A stretch of 64,000 nucleotides of DNA from Symsagittifera roscoffensis (lineage: Eukaryota > Xenacoelomorpha > Acoela > Convolutidae), in contig NC_087064.1 of assembly GCF_963678635.1 (NCBI RefSeq), forward strand, positions 8,471,671-8,535,670. The letters run 5' to 3'. The position numbers and the translations under genes were made by a program. Positions 10,233-21,618 of this stretch are shown here, piece by piece. The notes under the pieces were generated by a model that was given only the letters and a program-made list of their open reading frames with translations, did not search any database and had not been told where the DNA came from. Each line of letters opens with the position of its first letter. Positions within the stretch are counted from its first letter, which is position 1.

Positions 10233-10425
10233 TAAGGCGCAATCAAATCTCCTACTAAGCTTGCACATGCCTGCAGACGCTTTGATTATGGAATTGGTTA
10301 AATGCAAAACTCTTTTTTACGAAGCTTTTTATGAGAATCTGCTTATTCCCAAAGCGATATTTTTTCACTGTTAACCTTCAAAATTGAATTGATCTTACTG
10401 CAGCTTTTCCAGTTCAAATTATCAT

Positions 10426-11736
10426 TCAAGCAATTTTTTTTCGAATTTTGATTCAAACCAGAAGAAACATGGAATTGAATTGTAGACATAGAGTTGAGCA
10501 GCTTTGAGCGCGTGATTTGACGTTTTTTTTTGTTTTAATCTACTCCTATCATCGCAAATAAAATATGCTGGCCTGGATTAGAAATTCATCAAATTAATTC
10601 GAGCTTTCTTACACAAACAATTCATTTCAATTTTTGAACTTCTTATTCGGCAATGGATGCTTCATAATTTTTATGGACTCCTACAAAAAAAACTTTGAGT
10701 AAATATCTAAATTGTTTGCTGATTATTTTTCGATCTGTACAAAAAAGGCTTAGTTTGTTATCACAACTATCTGTAAAAAAAAACTAAAATTTTTTGAGTG
10801 CTTCTCAAACGCCATGGAAGTGTAAGAATTTTACTGGCTTTAGCTAACAGAAAAACAATTGTACGAAAATGGGTTCCATTGGGATTTCATTCAAACAATA
10901 TGAATTTAGTCTTTGTTTCTCAAATGTTTTTTACTGCCAGAAACTGTAATTTGTCAAAAACAAACAAAAAAATCGGGCTTAAATTAATAAGACTGCAATT
11001 TAATTATTTTTAAATTGTGGTACAGCAACAAAAAAATGGCTGCAAAGTTTTATAAACCACCAATCCAATTGAAAACCATTATTATGTACCCAATTTATTC
11101 AGTGGAAAATATGCGCAAAAACATAAAAAATTTTTCGATTCAGCTAGACTGAAGCATCACCAGAAAAAATAAAGAATGCCCAAAAAATTTTGACAAAAAT
11201 CACCAAAATTGCATGAAAAAGAAACTATGTAAGTTTTGTCAAACACAGAGTTGATAAAAAACCACTGCAACCCAAATAAAACACTAGTAATTTTGAACCC
11301 AATAAAACTACAGTGATACAATTTACTGCACAAAACATCTCAATTTACCGTAAATTCTTAAAGACTAAAACCTAGGCTAAAACAAAGATGCTTTCATATT
11401 GCAAAATTGTTTAATTGCTTGATATCCGTTTCAATTGAAGCCCGAATCGAGATTTTTCACCTAATTCGAAGCAAAACTTGAGCGGTTTGAGCGGTTTTTT
11501 TAGACAATTACGCTCAAAATCTTGCTTCAAAATGAGCGGTTTGAGCGAGTTTTGAACGGTTTATCTAAAAAAACCCTCAAAAACCGCGCAAGATTTGAAT
11601 GGTTTTGACCGGTTTATCTAAAAAAAACCGCTCAAAAACCGCGCAAGAATTGATCAGAAGGTTCAGAAGACAATAAGGAGCTGACAAGTAAGGATACATC
11701 ACTAAAGAAGATTCCACAGGTAGCTGTCACGCAATT
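10426..11736. repeat. Tandem duplication of about 1.3 kb, unit 1
   Basis: This unit is nearly identical to 11737-13032: both start TCAAGCAATTTTTT and end with TAGCTGTCACG. The differences are a few substitutions and small indels. A 71-codon ORF (10798-11013) is conserved in the second unit with only two or three changes, but it is AT-rich, has no recognisable features, and its conservation is explained by the recency of the duplication. The last 250 bases carry alternating AGCGGTTT and AAACCGCT blocks. Confidence 0.92.
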
Positions 11737-13032
11737 TCAAGCAATTTTTTTTGAATTTTGATTCAAACCAGAAGAAACATGGAATTGTAGACAAAGAGTT
11801 GAGCAGCTTTGAGCGCGTGATTTGACGTTTTTTTGTTTTAATCTACTCCTATCATCGCAAATAAAATAAGCTGGCCTGGATTAGAAATTCATCAAATTAA
11901 CTCGAGCTTTCTTACACAAACAATTCATTTCAATTTTTGAACTACTATTCGGCAATGGATGCTTCATAATTTTTATGGACTCCTACAAAAAAACTTTGAG
12001 TAATTATCTAAATTGTTTGCTGATTCTTTTTCGATCTGTACAAAAAAGGCTTAGTTTGTTATCACAACTATCTGTAAAAAAAAAACTGAAATTTTCTGAG
12101 TGCTTCTCAAACGCCATGGAAGTGTAAGAATTTTACTGGCTTTAGCTAACAGAAAAACAATTGTACGAAAATGGGTTCCGTTGGGATTTCATTCAAACAA
12201 TATGAATTTAATCTTTGTTTCTCAAATGTTTTTTACTGCCAGAAACTGTAATTTGTCAAAAACAAACAAAAAAATCGGGCTCAAATTAGTAAGACTGCAA
12301 TTTAATTATTTTTAAATTGTGGTACAGCAACAAAAAAATGGCTGCAAAGTTTTATAAACCACCAATCCAATTGAAAACCATTTTTATGTACTTAATTTAT
12401 TCAGTGGAAAATATGCGCGAAAACATAAAAATTTTTTCGATCCAGCTAGACTGAAGCATCACCAGAAAAAATAAAGAATGCCCGAAAAATTTTGACAAAA
12501 AATCACCAAAATTGCATGAAAAAGAAACTATGTAAGTTTTGTCAAACACAGAATTGATAAAAAACGACTACAACCCAAATAAAACTAGTAATTTTGAACC
12601 CAATAAAACTACAGTGATACAATTTACTGCACAAAACATCTCAATTTACCGTAAATTCTTAAAGACTAAAACCTAGGTAAAAACAAAGATGCTTTCATAT
12701 TGCAAAATTGTTTAATTGCTTGATATCCGTTTATATTGAAGCCCGAATCGAGATTTTTCACCTAATTCGAAGCAAGATTTGAGCGGTTTGAGCGGTTTTT
12801 TTAGACAATTACGCTCAAAATCTTGCTTCAAAATGAGCGGTTTGTGCGATTTTTGAACGGTTTATCTAAAAAAAACCCTCAAAAACCGCGCAAGATTTGA
12901 ACGGTTTTGAGCGGTTTATTTAAAAAAACCGCTCAAAAACCGCGCAAGAATTGATCAGAAGGTTCAGAAGACAATAGAGAGCTGACAAGTAAGGATACAT
13001 CACTAAAGAAGATTCCACAGGTAGCTGTCACG
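11737..13032. repeat. Tandem duplication of about 1.3 kb, unit 2
   Basis: This is the second copy of the unit at 10426-11736, offset about 1,311 bases. The right border is at GTAGCTGTCACG (13021-13032), after which the units diverge. The distal palindromic AGCGGTTT/AAACCGCT block is at about 12775-12950. Short related 'cttgagc' pieces continue to about 13125. Confidence 0.92.
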
Positions 13033-13125
13033 AAAACTTGAGCATTCTTGCTGCTTCTAGAGCTTTTTTAAGCAATAAAATCCTCACCTGTGTAAAACTT
13101 GAGCCTTCTTGAGCGTGGTTACAAG

Positions 13126-14700
13126 TAGAAGAGCCCAGAGACACGAATGATACTGAGTTTTTTTTCTAAAAAATTAAGGAGACTTATTGTTGTTAATTAT
13201 ATACTTTTCTATTTATTTGATTTGCACTGCAGGTTAAGACTGATGAGGATCAATTTATATAAGAATTTTGATTGATTGAGAAATGAAACTTTAACAGACT
13301 TGAAAATTAAATATCAAAGGGCTGGAGTCTGAAAATTGTACAGTAATCTTTAAAAATAGCTTTCCAAAAATCTTTAGCAAAAAATCACATCAAAATTTTT
13401 TTTTTGATGGCTGTGATATTTTGGAAAAAGTAGATAAAATTTTATACGTAGCGTATTTGTGAATGACTTCTGGCACCGTATTCCCGATTTTCTTTATGTT
13501 CTGAAAGCTCGCCGACATGATTACAACGCCGGATGTGGAGATCGACTCTGAGTCTGGGTAGTTTGTGCCTGTCGGTTTAAATCAGCAATGTTATTGTATT
13601 TGGTTCAAATTTTTGAATATACGAATCGAACAAGTTTTGTACAATTTCTTGCGACAACTGGAAATCGGAAGTCAAAAACTATTACAACCGACTTCAAAAC
13701 TGCTCTTAAGACGGGTAATTTGGTCTATTCTCAATTGAGCTATTTCTGGAAAGAGTAGAGATGTTTAGTTCCTGTCAAAGAAAATCATGGGCTTTCCAGA
13801 TAGCAGTTAAGAGAAGAAAGATATTGCAGTGAGCAACAGAACAACTAGACAGGATTTTTTTTCAAAAAACTAATTTTTTGGTCCAAAACTTATCAAAAAA
13901 ATTTGAAAATTTCTTGAAGAAGCTTCTTACTTTCTGGAATTACTTCTAGCGTTGTTATCATATGCTGAGTTCCTGAATTTAATTAGTAGAAACTTTTTTT
14001 TCAGATTTTGTTGAGACAATGTGAGTCTTAAAATGATCCATTTGGTCAAATCAGGTTTGAAAAAAAGTGAAAAGAAGAAATTCAGAATTCTGATTTTACC
14101 GGCTTCCGCGTGTCTTAGGTATTTAGAGAACTTGTCATGTGATCGTTTTTTTAATTTGTAGATTGGATGATTATTTTGGTAGTGGTTGTAGTGGGTTGAA
14201 GCAGAAAAGCACTAGAGATAATGCCACTGGGCCATGACCAAATGGCTATAGAGACTACAATTCCAGGACTCAAAACTGACGTATGTGAATAACTGTTACA
14301 ATCGATTTTGACAATTTTCTTATTTTCTGATCATTTTAGTTGCTCTTTTCTTTTCCTTTCTGCAAGTTTGTATGCTTTTTTTCTGTGGTATCGCAAAGGG
14401 TGCGATGTTTTTTGTCGTTGTGTTTGAATTGACCTTTATCGAGCTTTCACTGCATCTAGATAAATATCTTATAAGCTTTAATGTTTTGAATTTAGAGAAG
14501 AGATTATTAGTTTTGAATCAGTTCGTACCTTATTTTATACTCGCCAGTTTTGCAATTCTTGTTTTTCCTCCCTCATTTTGTGGCTTATATTTTAACAGTT
14601 TTAGTTCATTTTGTTGTCATTTTGTTCAATAAATTAATAAAAACATTAATCTTCTAAAATCAAGATTTTATATTAATTTTTCCTTATCAAAAACATAAGA
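13126..14700. other. No gene recognised
   Basis: The stretch is AT-rich with many short ORFs but no family, repeat structure or RNA gene that I can support. Confidence 0.5.
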
Positions 14701-14712
14701 AAGAAACATTAC

Positions 14713-15240
14713 TAAAATGCGGGCTTCAATATTACGCAATTTTCAAGCTTTTCCAATGCATTTTTTTATGGAGAGAAACTTTTCATCTTTGAATTATATC
14801 GTATATTGCCTTATTCTAAAAAACTTTTTTAGGTTTTCTAGATTGAGTTCACGATTATTTCATCAATTTTGAATTACAAATTTAATGGTATGCTATTTTC
14901 AGAATTTTTGCAGGGGTGGCAAACTTGGCCTCCAGTTTTAAATACGCAAAAATTTCTAGTTTACGAGATTTCACATTTTTTTGTTTTTTTTTTCTGCAAA
15001 AACTGAACATGTATTTTTTCAATTGATAGTCAAAAATTTGAATTTAAAATTTAAAAAAAAAGTTTTTGCTTGTAGTTGGTTGATATCATTCTATCTAATG
15101 GTTTCGGTGTATTTTTTTCAGAGATTTATTTTCAGAGATATAACGTTTATTTTTATATATTCAAAATTTTCAAAACTTAGGTATTTAGTATTTACAAAAT
15201 AGGAACTTCGAAAACCTGGATACTGCCGGTGTGAATTCAA
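14713..15240. repeat. Dispersed copy of the family forming the 24836-26100 array
   Basis: It starts with a block (ATGCGGGCTTCAATATTACG) almost repeated at 24837, and carries one diverged unit near 14910-14990 with GGCCTCCA then TAGTTTACGAGAT, as in the tandem array. It has no coding sequence. Confidence 0.6.
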
Positions 15241-16221
15241 TGCTTGAAAATCTTTTTCGAGTTGGACTGCTGAAATCATTTTAGTTTCTAAGACATGATG
15301 ACTTTTTTTGTTCCATTTCTAATTAAAACAAATTGAAAAAAAACTAAAAAGGAAAAGCAACCGGGAACAGAAAAAAAACTCTATATCTGACCTAATTTTA
15401 TCCAAAAATGACAAAACTGACCTCAAAACACCAGCACTTTAAAAATATAATCTCCTGCTGTGTCAACAAAGCCGGTAACAGAACCGTGATTTTCCTTAAA
15501 TGTGTTGTCAACCTGATGTCAGTCGGGAATGTACCTGAGCCTATCACCCCTCCCGGGTTGACAAAAATGCTTATCATACAATTCTCATAAATGGGAAATT
15601 TTTTTTCCTACAATTTCATACGTACAGAAAATTGTATGAAAACTCTATGATAATCATTTTCGCATAAATGGAAATTGTATGAGAGTTATTTTCTCCATAA
15701 ACCAAAAAGTTATTTTTTGTTCGTAAATTTATTTTCTGAAGAATTTTGGGTTGTGCTTGCAACCGAACACAAGTGACAAAGACCTTGATTACTCAAAGCA
15801 CAAGAGGTTGGACGATCTTATATTTGCTATGCTTAAAAAACGACCTGATTTGTCTTCCTGGTGTCTTTCACAAATGATATAACAGAAGTAACAAACTTTC
15901 AATTTTTGGCAAAAGTTTTTTCAGTGATGATTATTTTGAATTTTTGAATTTTCAATTTATCAGACATTGATCAAGGCATACATAAACACGCCATACAAAA
16001 TAATAAGGAATTTTTAGCGTTTTTGAAAAAAAAATTTAAGTGAAAACAAAAAAAGCCAACATTATCGTATCCAGGACTACGTTATGCACACATAAAATTA
16101 AATTTTGCATGCAAAAATTTTTTTTCGGAAAATATTTGTTTGCGTACAAAATTCGATTTGCGGTTAAAAAAACAAAAAAAATTTTGGGGCAAGCTTTCAA
16201 AATAACATCAAAAAATGCCAG

Positions 16222-16253
16222 CCATACAACTTCCATATATGGAAATTGTATGG
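16222..16253. repeat. 32-bp palindrome
   Basis: CCATACAA.TTCCATA and its inverse TATGGAA.TTGTATGG meet at the centre with one mismatch pair. The related direct sequence AAATGGAAATTGTATGAGA occurs at about 15665-15683. Confidence 0.7.
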
Positions 16254-16508
16254 AAAGCTGTTCTCGCCAAAATTTCCTCTGTGAATGAGCAGCACGTCGG
16301 AAAGCTCCCCATCGTTGTTCTAAGAAACGATCAGAAGACTGGTGGTAAAATGCGTCCCAAAGTGACCAGTAACAAGCTGTCTATTATGTTTAAACTCGGC
16401 GCTGGGACACAGAATGGCACAAACGATGAATCACATGCGGTACGTTCTTTTTTGATCAACGCAACCGACGACAGGGTGTTTTTCTTCTCTCTTTTAGGTT
16501 CCGCCTAA
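16254..16508 (+). CDS. Unrecognised ORF fragment, possibly a transposon remnant
   Basis: In this frame (open from about 16215) a protein-like stretch lies between about 16245 and 16440: VLAKISSVNEQHVGKLPIV, VLRNDQKTGGKMRP, then LSIMFKLGAGTQNGT. The local base composition is far more balanced than the flanks, and codons look biased. The stretch begins at the 32-bp palindrome and ends in the TAA at 16506. I do not recognise a family; 'GKLPIVVLRND' resembles a beta-strand followed by a basic loop, as in some small nucleases, but this is weak. There is no start codon other than those inside the palindrome, so it is probably a fragment. Confidence 0.3.
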   Translation, partial: KAVLAKISSVNEQHVGKLPIVVLRNDQKTGGKMRPKVTSNKLSIMFKLGAGTQNGTNDESHAVRSFLINATDDRVFFFSLLGSA

Positions 16509-16509
16509 T

Positions 16510-17580
16510 TTTTTCCGCAATTCTGTTTTTTTTCGACCTAAAAATTATTAATCCGAGCTCAAAAGGCCTATACTCTTCTAGTTCAATGCAAAAAACCCGA
16601 TCTAAAACGTTGCAGCTGAAAGATTTTGCCAAAAACAATGCTATTTGGACCCCTCCGGATTGATGAATCCACTAAATCAAAGACGTTAAGTTCGATTTAT
16701 TTGTAACCCAGAAGGTTATCGGCAAACGGGTTTTAAAATCTTTCGTTTCACTAGTGAAAGTCGTCCGAACAACAATTTTTACTGTCCTAACTGAAAAATT
16801 TCAAAATTGTTTTAAATTTTGTAGCGTTTCGTTTCTTCAAAAATCAAGGAAATTCGGTTTTTGGTACAAAATTAGCTCCAACCACTTCCAAACTAAACTT
16901 AACCGGTTCTACCTATTATACTAGCATAGTTACGATGTAACTCACTAATAACCCTCCAGGTTTGGTCAATCTCCGAATTAAGGTGCTTAACTCGGAAATT
17001 CGCTGTTCGATGAAGGGTCACTACAATCCAGTCACTGTCGAGCCCCCCACAGAGTAATATCTTACTTTTTGTGCCAAAAGGGATACATAACTTGTTAACG
17101 AGACCCAACAGTCGATTGTTATTGTCCTTGAGCCCCTTCTTGTCGCTCCTTACACTGCTTGCTGGATCAGTTTTCTTCTCTAATCCCAAATTATCATTAA
17201 CGTGCTTAAATACTCAAACAATCCTACAGTAAAAGCACCACAAACGGGCCACCAAGTTGATCGTAACGATCTTGAGTGATATAAATGCCTGTAGCAACAA
17301 TATATCTGACAACAACAAACGGGAGGGTCGGATCACATCTCGTTTGGGGGGATGATTTCTACTGATTTTAATCTTTTTTACTGTTTTTGGTTTTTCGGTT
17401 ATTTTTTGTGGTTTTTGTTTTTCTTAGGTACTATACTACTTTTTGTATTGGTTTCTTGTATATCTTCAAGTGTTTTTGGTCACATACCACTCAGAAAGTG
17501 ACGAGACCGCGAATCCCCCCACCATTCCTGGTTCGTGAATTTTCGGTCTTAACTGGGTTAAAAAGCTATTCACGGGAATC
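16510..17580. other. No gene assigned
   Basis: The region is less AT-rich than its surroundings from about 16880 to 17340, and a 96-codon minus-strand frame lies at 16899-17189. Its translation shows no motif I know. It may be a decayed element. Confidence 0.4.
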
Positions 17581-17604
17581 CGGAAGGCTTCGGCGTTCCG
17601 AACT

Positions 17605-17690
17605 ACCCTTCCGCCCCGGTGGTTAGGGCGTTGTTTTGAGCATCCGCTCGGCGCGGAGTGCTTGTTAACGGTTCTGCCGGTCATGATGTT
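17605..17690 (+). repeat. Possible tRNA-derived SINE head
   Basis: GGTGGTTAGGGCG (17618-17630) resembles the A box of tRNA-derived short elements, and GGTTCTGCCGG at about 17669 a weak B box. The spacing of about 45-50 bases is plausible. No intact tRNA fold is visible. Confidence 0.3.
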
Positions 17691-18294
17691 TAAAAAATAA
17701 TACCCAGGAGCGCCATAAAAACATCTGTGTAACATTCGCCCGGAAATACTTATTGACGGAAAATAAAGCTCGGTTCTAAAACGACTGGCCAGCGTCTACA
17801 CACAGCTCTAAATGCTTTATACCGTCTCTGCCAATGCCAGTTCTTTTGGTGGTATTTCTTACATTGGGTCGAAAAAAACGTTACTGCTTTCAGGCTCTGA
17901 TCAGATCGCTCAAATGAACTTAATTATATGCAAAAATACCGAGCTCATGGCAGGGTCTCAGTATCCCCCGACCACGAGGTCACTCCTAAAAACAGGGCTA
18001 ATACTATTTATTATATTACTATTGTTTTTGTTCAGTAGATAAAAATCATCATCTCCATCGAAGATGGATCAACCCTTTCCCTCACTCCTAGCTTATCATT
18101 CTCTAAAAATGAATCTGGATGTTAATTAAATTCAACTCAGGACATGACCAGGAAGTTAAAAGTTTATATAAAACAGTTTGAGTCTTGGGCCCAAGACCCC
18201 TCCGGATTCTGGAATCCGGGGAAATAGCACTCCTATTTCTTTCCGGAAGGCAATACACGCCGTCCCAACACTCTTCCTTTTTCTCGAGTTCTGC

Positions 18295-18328
18295 GTTGTA
18301 ACGATTGCAGCAGCACAATCGTTACAAC
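18295..18328. repeat. Perfect 13-bp inverted repeat
   Basis: GTTGTAACGATTG and CAATCGTTACAAC flank an 8-base loop rich in CAG. No neighbouring coding region explains it. Confidence 0.75.
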
Positions 18329-18611
18329 TCGGAATAGTTCCTGACAAATTCCAATCACAGTTTTCTCGTAGTTGTTTTCACTGCAACTATTGTTGTTCTG
18401 TTTGCCGTTTCAGTGTGTGCGAAATATAAAAAGGTTACAAGTCGTTCACGCCGAAGTCAAAATTTTAAAAATTAGCATGTCAGTTAAAACTAACCCTTTT
18501 TGATTTGTCTAATCGTTCAAATAACGCTGCTAATCCATTTATTTATTTACTTATTTTTTTTTAAATATTTACACCATTGTGGTGAAGGGATTTCTCCCCG
18601 TCAAAACAAAG

Positions 18612-19290
18612 TCAAAAAGTCAACTGACCACAAGTTGCACAGAGACACAGTAATCTCCAAGAACACGAGTTGAGTTCGTTGTAGTTGTTCATGAAGAAGT
18701 TCCAATAGTATTTTAGCAGTCGTTTCTGGAGTCCATTGAAGTCGAGAACATTCTCCGATGCGTGCAGAATATTTGCAAGTCGACTTGTACGGTACCAAAA
18801 ATTGTGTCTTGATTTTTGGTAGTTCACGTGTTTAACATCAAACAATTTATGGCGACCAGACGAAAATGTTAGGTATTTATCCCACTTAAAATCGTATTTT
18901 CCATTGAGAATCTTGAACAGTAACAATACATCATTAACTTCCATATACAAAGAAATAAACAACATGTTGATGCTGATAAGGCGCTGATAGTAAGGCAAGT
19001 CGTTGTCGAAGAGAATCCACTTGGTAGCTTTGCGTAGTATGGATTCGAGGGCCTTCAAATTTGATGTTGGCGTACCAAACAGATTAGCCATACAAGAGTA
19101 TTGGTAGCACCATGGACTTGTATGGATTCAACTTGTGAACTCGATGTAAAATACTGGAGCAATTACGCTTTATAAGAAACAAGACTACCAACGCTTTTTT
19201 GCAAGCTTTTTCAATATGATGAGACCATGACAAGCTGAATGAAAAACGAATACCAAGATCTTTCTGGCTGTCGACGACTGTGAGCTCTTT
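18612..19290 (-). pseudogene. C-terminal part of the same non-LTR polymerase
   Basis: In shifting frames the sequence carries DLGIRFSFSLSWSHHIEKA, then LPILLYG, then after a shift ILRKATKWIL, SLYMEVNDVLLLF and the end SCSWRLLCLCATCGQ. The plus-strand element at 21619-23286 has the same succession, including KWIL, SLYQEMHVLLLF and a C.C..C end, so the two belong to one clade. Confidence 0.75.
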
Positions 19291-19402
19291 CTGCTACAAA
19301 TACGGTACAATAACGCTGTTAGAAAGGTAAAAGGTGTCATGTATCAGGATCAAACATCATACAGTTGTCGTTGAACCACTGCAGGATTCTGTAGACATCG
19401 GC

Positions 19403-20473
19403 TTATAGATGGCACAAACTGTTAGCGGAGTGCCAAGAAAAAAGTTTTGAATCATCGGCAAAACTGTACACTGCATTTACCAACCCATCGGGGATATCGA
19501 TTACATAAAGTAAGAAAAGTAAGGGCCCTAACATGGACCCTTGCGGTACACCGCTAAGTACAAGCAGAAGCGAAGAGTAATTTTTGTCCACTTTAACAAA
19601 CCGTCTACGGTCAGCAAGATAGCTCTTAATAACCGCTAGGAATCGTCCAGAAATTCCCAAATTGCGCACCTTATTAAGCAGGACAGAGTGACTAATTTTG
19701 TCAAAGGCTTTAGCGAAATCTATATATACGGCTTCCACCATATTCCGGTTGTCTGTCTTGCGATAGATCTCGTCTAGGTAACAGATTAATTGAATAATCG
19801 TATAGTTGTGCTTTAGGAAACCATATTGTGAATTTGGTATAAGTAGTCCAATAAAAGGATACAGTTCGTCAAATATAAAGCGCTCAAGGATTTTGGATGT
19901 AATGTCTAATAATGTGATAGGAGGATAATTGTTTGCCATTCGCTTATCAGCTTGTTTATGCAAGGGCTTGACTTTCCCAATCTTCCACTGCGAAGGAAAG
20001 CAACCTGTTCTCTTCAAAGAGCTGAAAATGTGACTAAGAGATTAACAAAGAGAAGGTGTCTTCTTGAATAAAGCCGGTGGCAAGTTATCGTGGCTGCGAG
20101 ACTTGCTTACGTCTAGCCTGGTGGTTATTGTCGTTATTTTATGTTCGGAAACGTCGAAGTCAATAAGAAGTTCGGGAAAGCACATATTTGGAAAAACAGA
20201 CTGGAAAAATTGGTTGAATAGATTACAAATACTAGCAGGGTTGTTTGCTTCAATGTTATTCCAGTGTAAAACAGGTGGTAAACAGTTTTTGGTTTTTCTG
20301 ACGCTCTTAAAATATTTAAAAAGCTTGGTGGTCGAACGGGATAAAGCCAGTTCCTGTTCATACAAAGATTGATAATTCCTTAAATCGTTGTCCACTGACG
20401 ACTGCTGCACACGAATGCGACATTGTGATTTGTCTGATTGTTTTTGGTTGAGACGCTTCTCAAGAGTATTCAA
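19403..20473 (-). pseudogene. Reverse transcriptase domain of the minus-strand non-LTR element
   Basis: A linker frame (20473-20042) contains IHQ-less but typical SICNLFNQFFQSVF and ends after LPPALFKK. After a stop at about 20040 the polymerase frame (20017-19403) continues: PSQWKIGKVKPLHKQADK, NNYPPITLLDITSKILERFI, YIDFAKAFDKISH (first catalytic Asp), GVPQGSMLGPLLFLLY, and SFADDSK (the catalytic Asp pair). The frame stops just after at 19405. All key residues remain, but linker, core and tail lie in separate frames, so the copy is dead. Confidence 0.85.
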
Positions 20474-20736
20474 GACTTGTATGAAGTTGCGTGAGATACC
20501 CAGGGTGGCAGTGAACTGCGATGTTGAGTTCTTACGGGCACGGACTTGGAAATATGCTCGTCAACCATTCATACCACTGTGTCACGAGAACATTTGGATT
20601 GGTCCAAAAAACTCCTTGAAAAGGTTTGTCAGCAATAAGGGCGGCAAGCAAACCAAAATCACCGCGACAATAGCTAAACTGCTGTGGCCGTTCATCAACG
20701 GCAATGTCCTGACTAGGGCATACGAGACAGCAAGTT

Positions 20737-21412
20737 TCACATCAATGTCGTCAGAGGCAGCTTTCTCGTTAACGGAATATGCGTTGGTAAATCAGTTGCA
20801 GGCTCAACATTGAGAATGAAATAGCTGTTTACAAGGACGACATCCAGAGTATGCAACATGGTTGTGGGGAAGTCAACCAGCTGCTGGAAACTGTTCTCAA
20901 AGAAAAGATTGAAAACCGACTTCTCATAGTTATCAGTTGAGTCATATGTACTCCAATTAACAGTAAGAAGATTAGCATCGCCAAAAATGATAACATTTCT
21001 TGAAGGATGATGTCTGATAAATTCCATTAAATACTTCCATTTTGTTATTGACCACCTATAGGCACTAGAAGCTGGTGGGTTGTAGATACAAAAGACAAGA
21101 AACCAAACAACTCACAATGTCATCCTCGCGCTCGAACACAAGATTTACTCCCATGTGGTTTAAGCTGTTGTTAACAGCTAAAAGTACGCCTCCAAGTTTT
21201 GGGTGAGTCGTAAAGTTTCTTTCTTTACGGTACAAGAGAAAATTGCCCAAAGGCAACTCGGAGTCGGCAAAGTCTGGAGTCCACCATGTTTCGGTTAAGG
21301 CAATGACATAAAAGTTACAGGGATCAAAGAGCTCACAAGAGCATCACGCCTATCTTTCGCAAGGATACTGCGAACATTAAAACACAGCAGTTTTATATCA
21401 CTCTGAAGCATT
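20737..21412 (-). pseudogene. Endonuclease (APE type) domain of non-LTR retrotransposon, broken
   Basis: From the ATG near 21410 the product opens with IKLLCFNVRSILAKDRRDAL, the usual first strand of an exonuclease-endonuclease-phosphatase fold. After a frameshift near 21330, LTETWW (catalytic Glu) lies at 21299-21277, GGVLLAVNNSL at about 21185, and after further damage FGDANLLTVNW (the conserved GDFN-type motif) at about 20970. The order and spacing are those of the target-site nuclease of CR1/Jockey-type elements. Several stops and shifts make it inactive. Confidence 0.75.
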
Positions 21413-21417
21413 TCTAG

Positions 21418-21618
21418 TCAATCAGTAGGTTGAACTTCGATATTATCTAGGAACAACTTTAGGGATTGGTTTCTTAGACTTTTAGGATCCACGCCGTTGT
21501 TTATCAGCTCCCTTCTTTTCAATAATATCTTGCGCTCACATTCCCTTTCGGAAGCGCTCAGTGCTTTGGAGATGAAGATTTTATCTTCCAGTTCCTTCAG
21601 TTTAGGCGCTCGTGACAT
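21418..21618 (-). pseudogene. ORF1 end of the minus-strand non-LTR element
   Basis: The 66-residue frame is strongly charged (KELEDKIF, SERECERKILLKRRELI) and predicted helical, as coiled-coil ORF1 tails are. It ends in TGA at 21418-21420, and the ATG of the endonuclease ORF follows within about ten bases, a spacing typical for two-ORF non-LTR elements. Its upstream part is cut off at 21618 by the plus-strand element. Confidence 0.55.

Larger units (their letters stand above)
18540..21618 (-). mobile_element. Non-LTR retrotransposon (CR1/Jockey-like), broken
   Basis: Reading leftwards: end of an ORF1 (21618-21418), then an endonuclease domain starting only six bases after the ORF1 stop, a linker, a reverse transcriptase and a C-terminal domain, then a short 3' tail ending in an imperfect TAAA run near 18540-18560. 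Stops and frameshifts occur throughout. It is cut at about 21618 by a plus-strand element of the same type; possible upstream ORF1 sequence reappears at 23818-23485. Confidence 0.82.

Noticed and set aside
10798-12315. A 71-codon ORF present twice (10798-11013 and 12100-12315) as a conserved gene
   Set aside because: The conservation equals that of the surrounding non-coding sequence in the tandem duplication; composition is AT-rich and without motifs.
14372-15202. Hydrophobic Phe-rich ORFs of 73-86 codons as small membrane proteins
   Set aside because: T-rich DNA produces Phe/Leu-rich frames by chance; such ORFs occur throughout the window.
16899-17189. 96-codon minus-strand ORF as a gene
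   Set aside because: It has no recognisable motif, no splice context and no repeat in the window; I could not support more than a decayed element.
21497-21615. First 40 codons of the 491-codon plus-strand frame as the reverse transcriptase start
   Set aside because: They are antisense to the ORF1 end of the older minus-strand element; similarity to polymerases begins only at about 21620.
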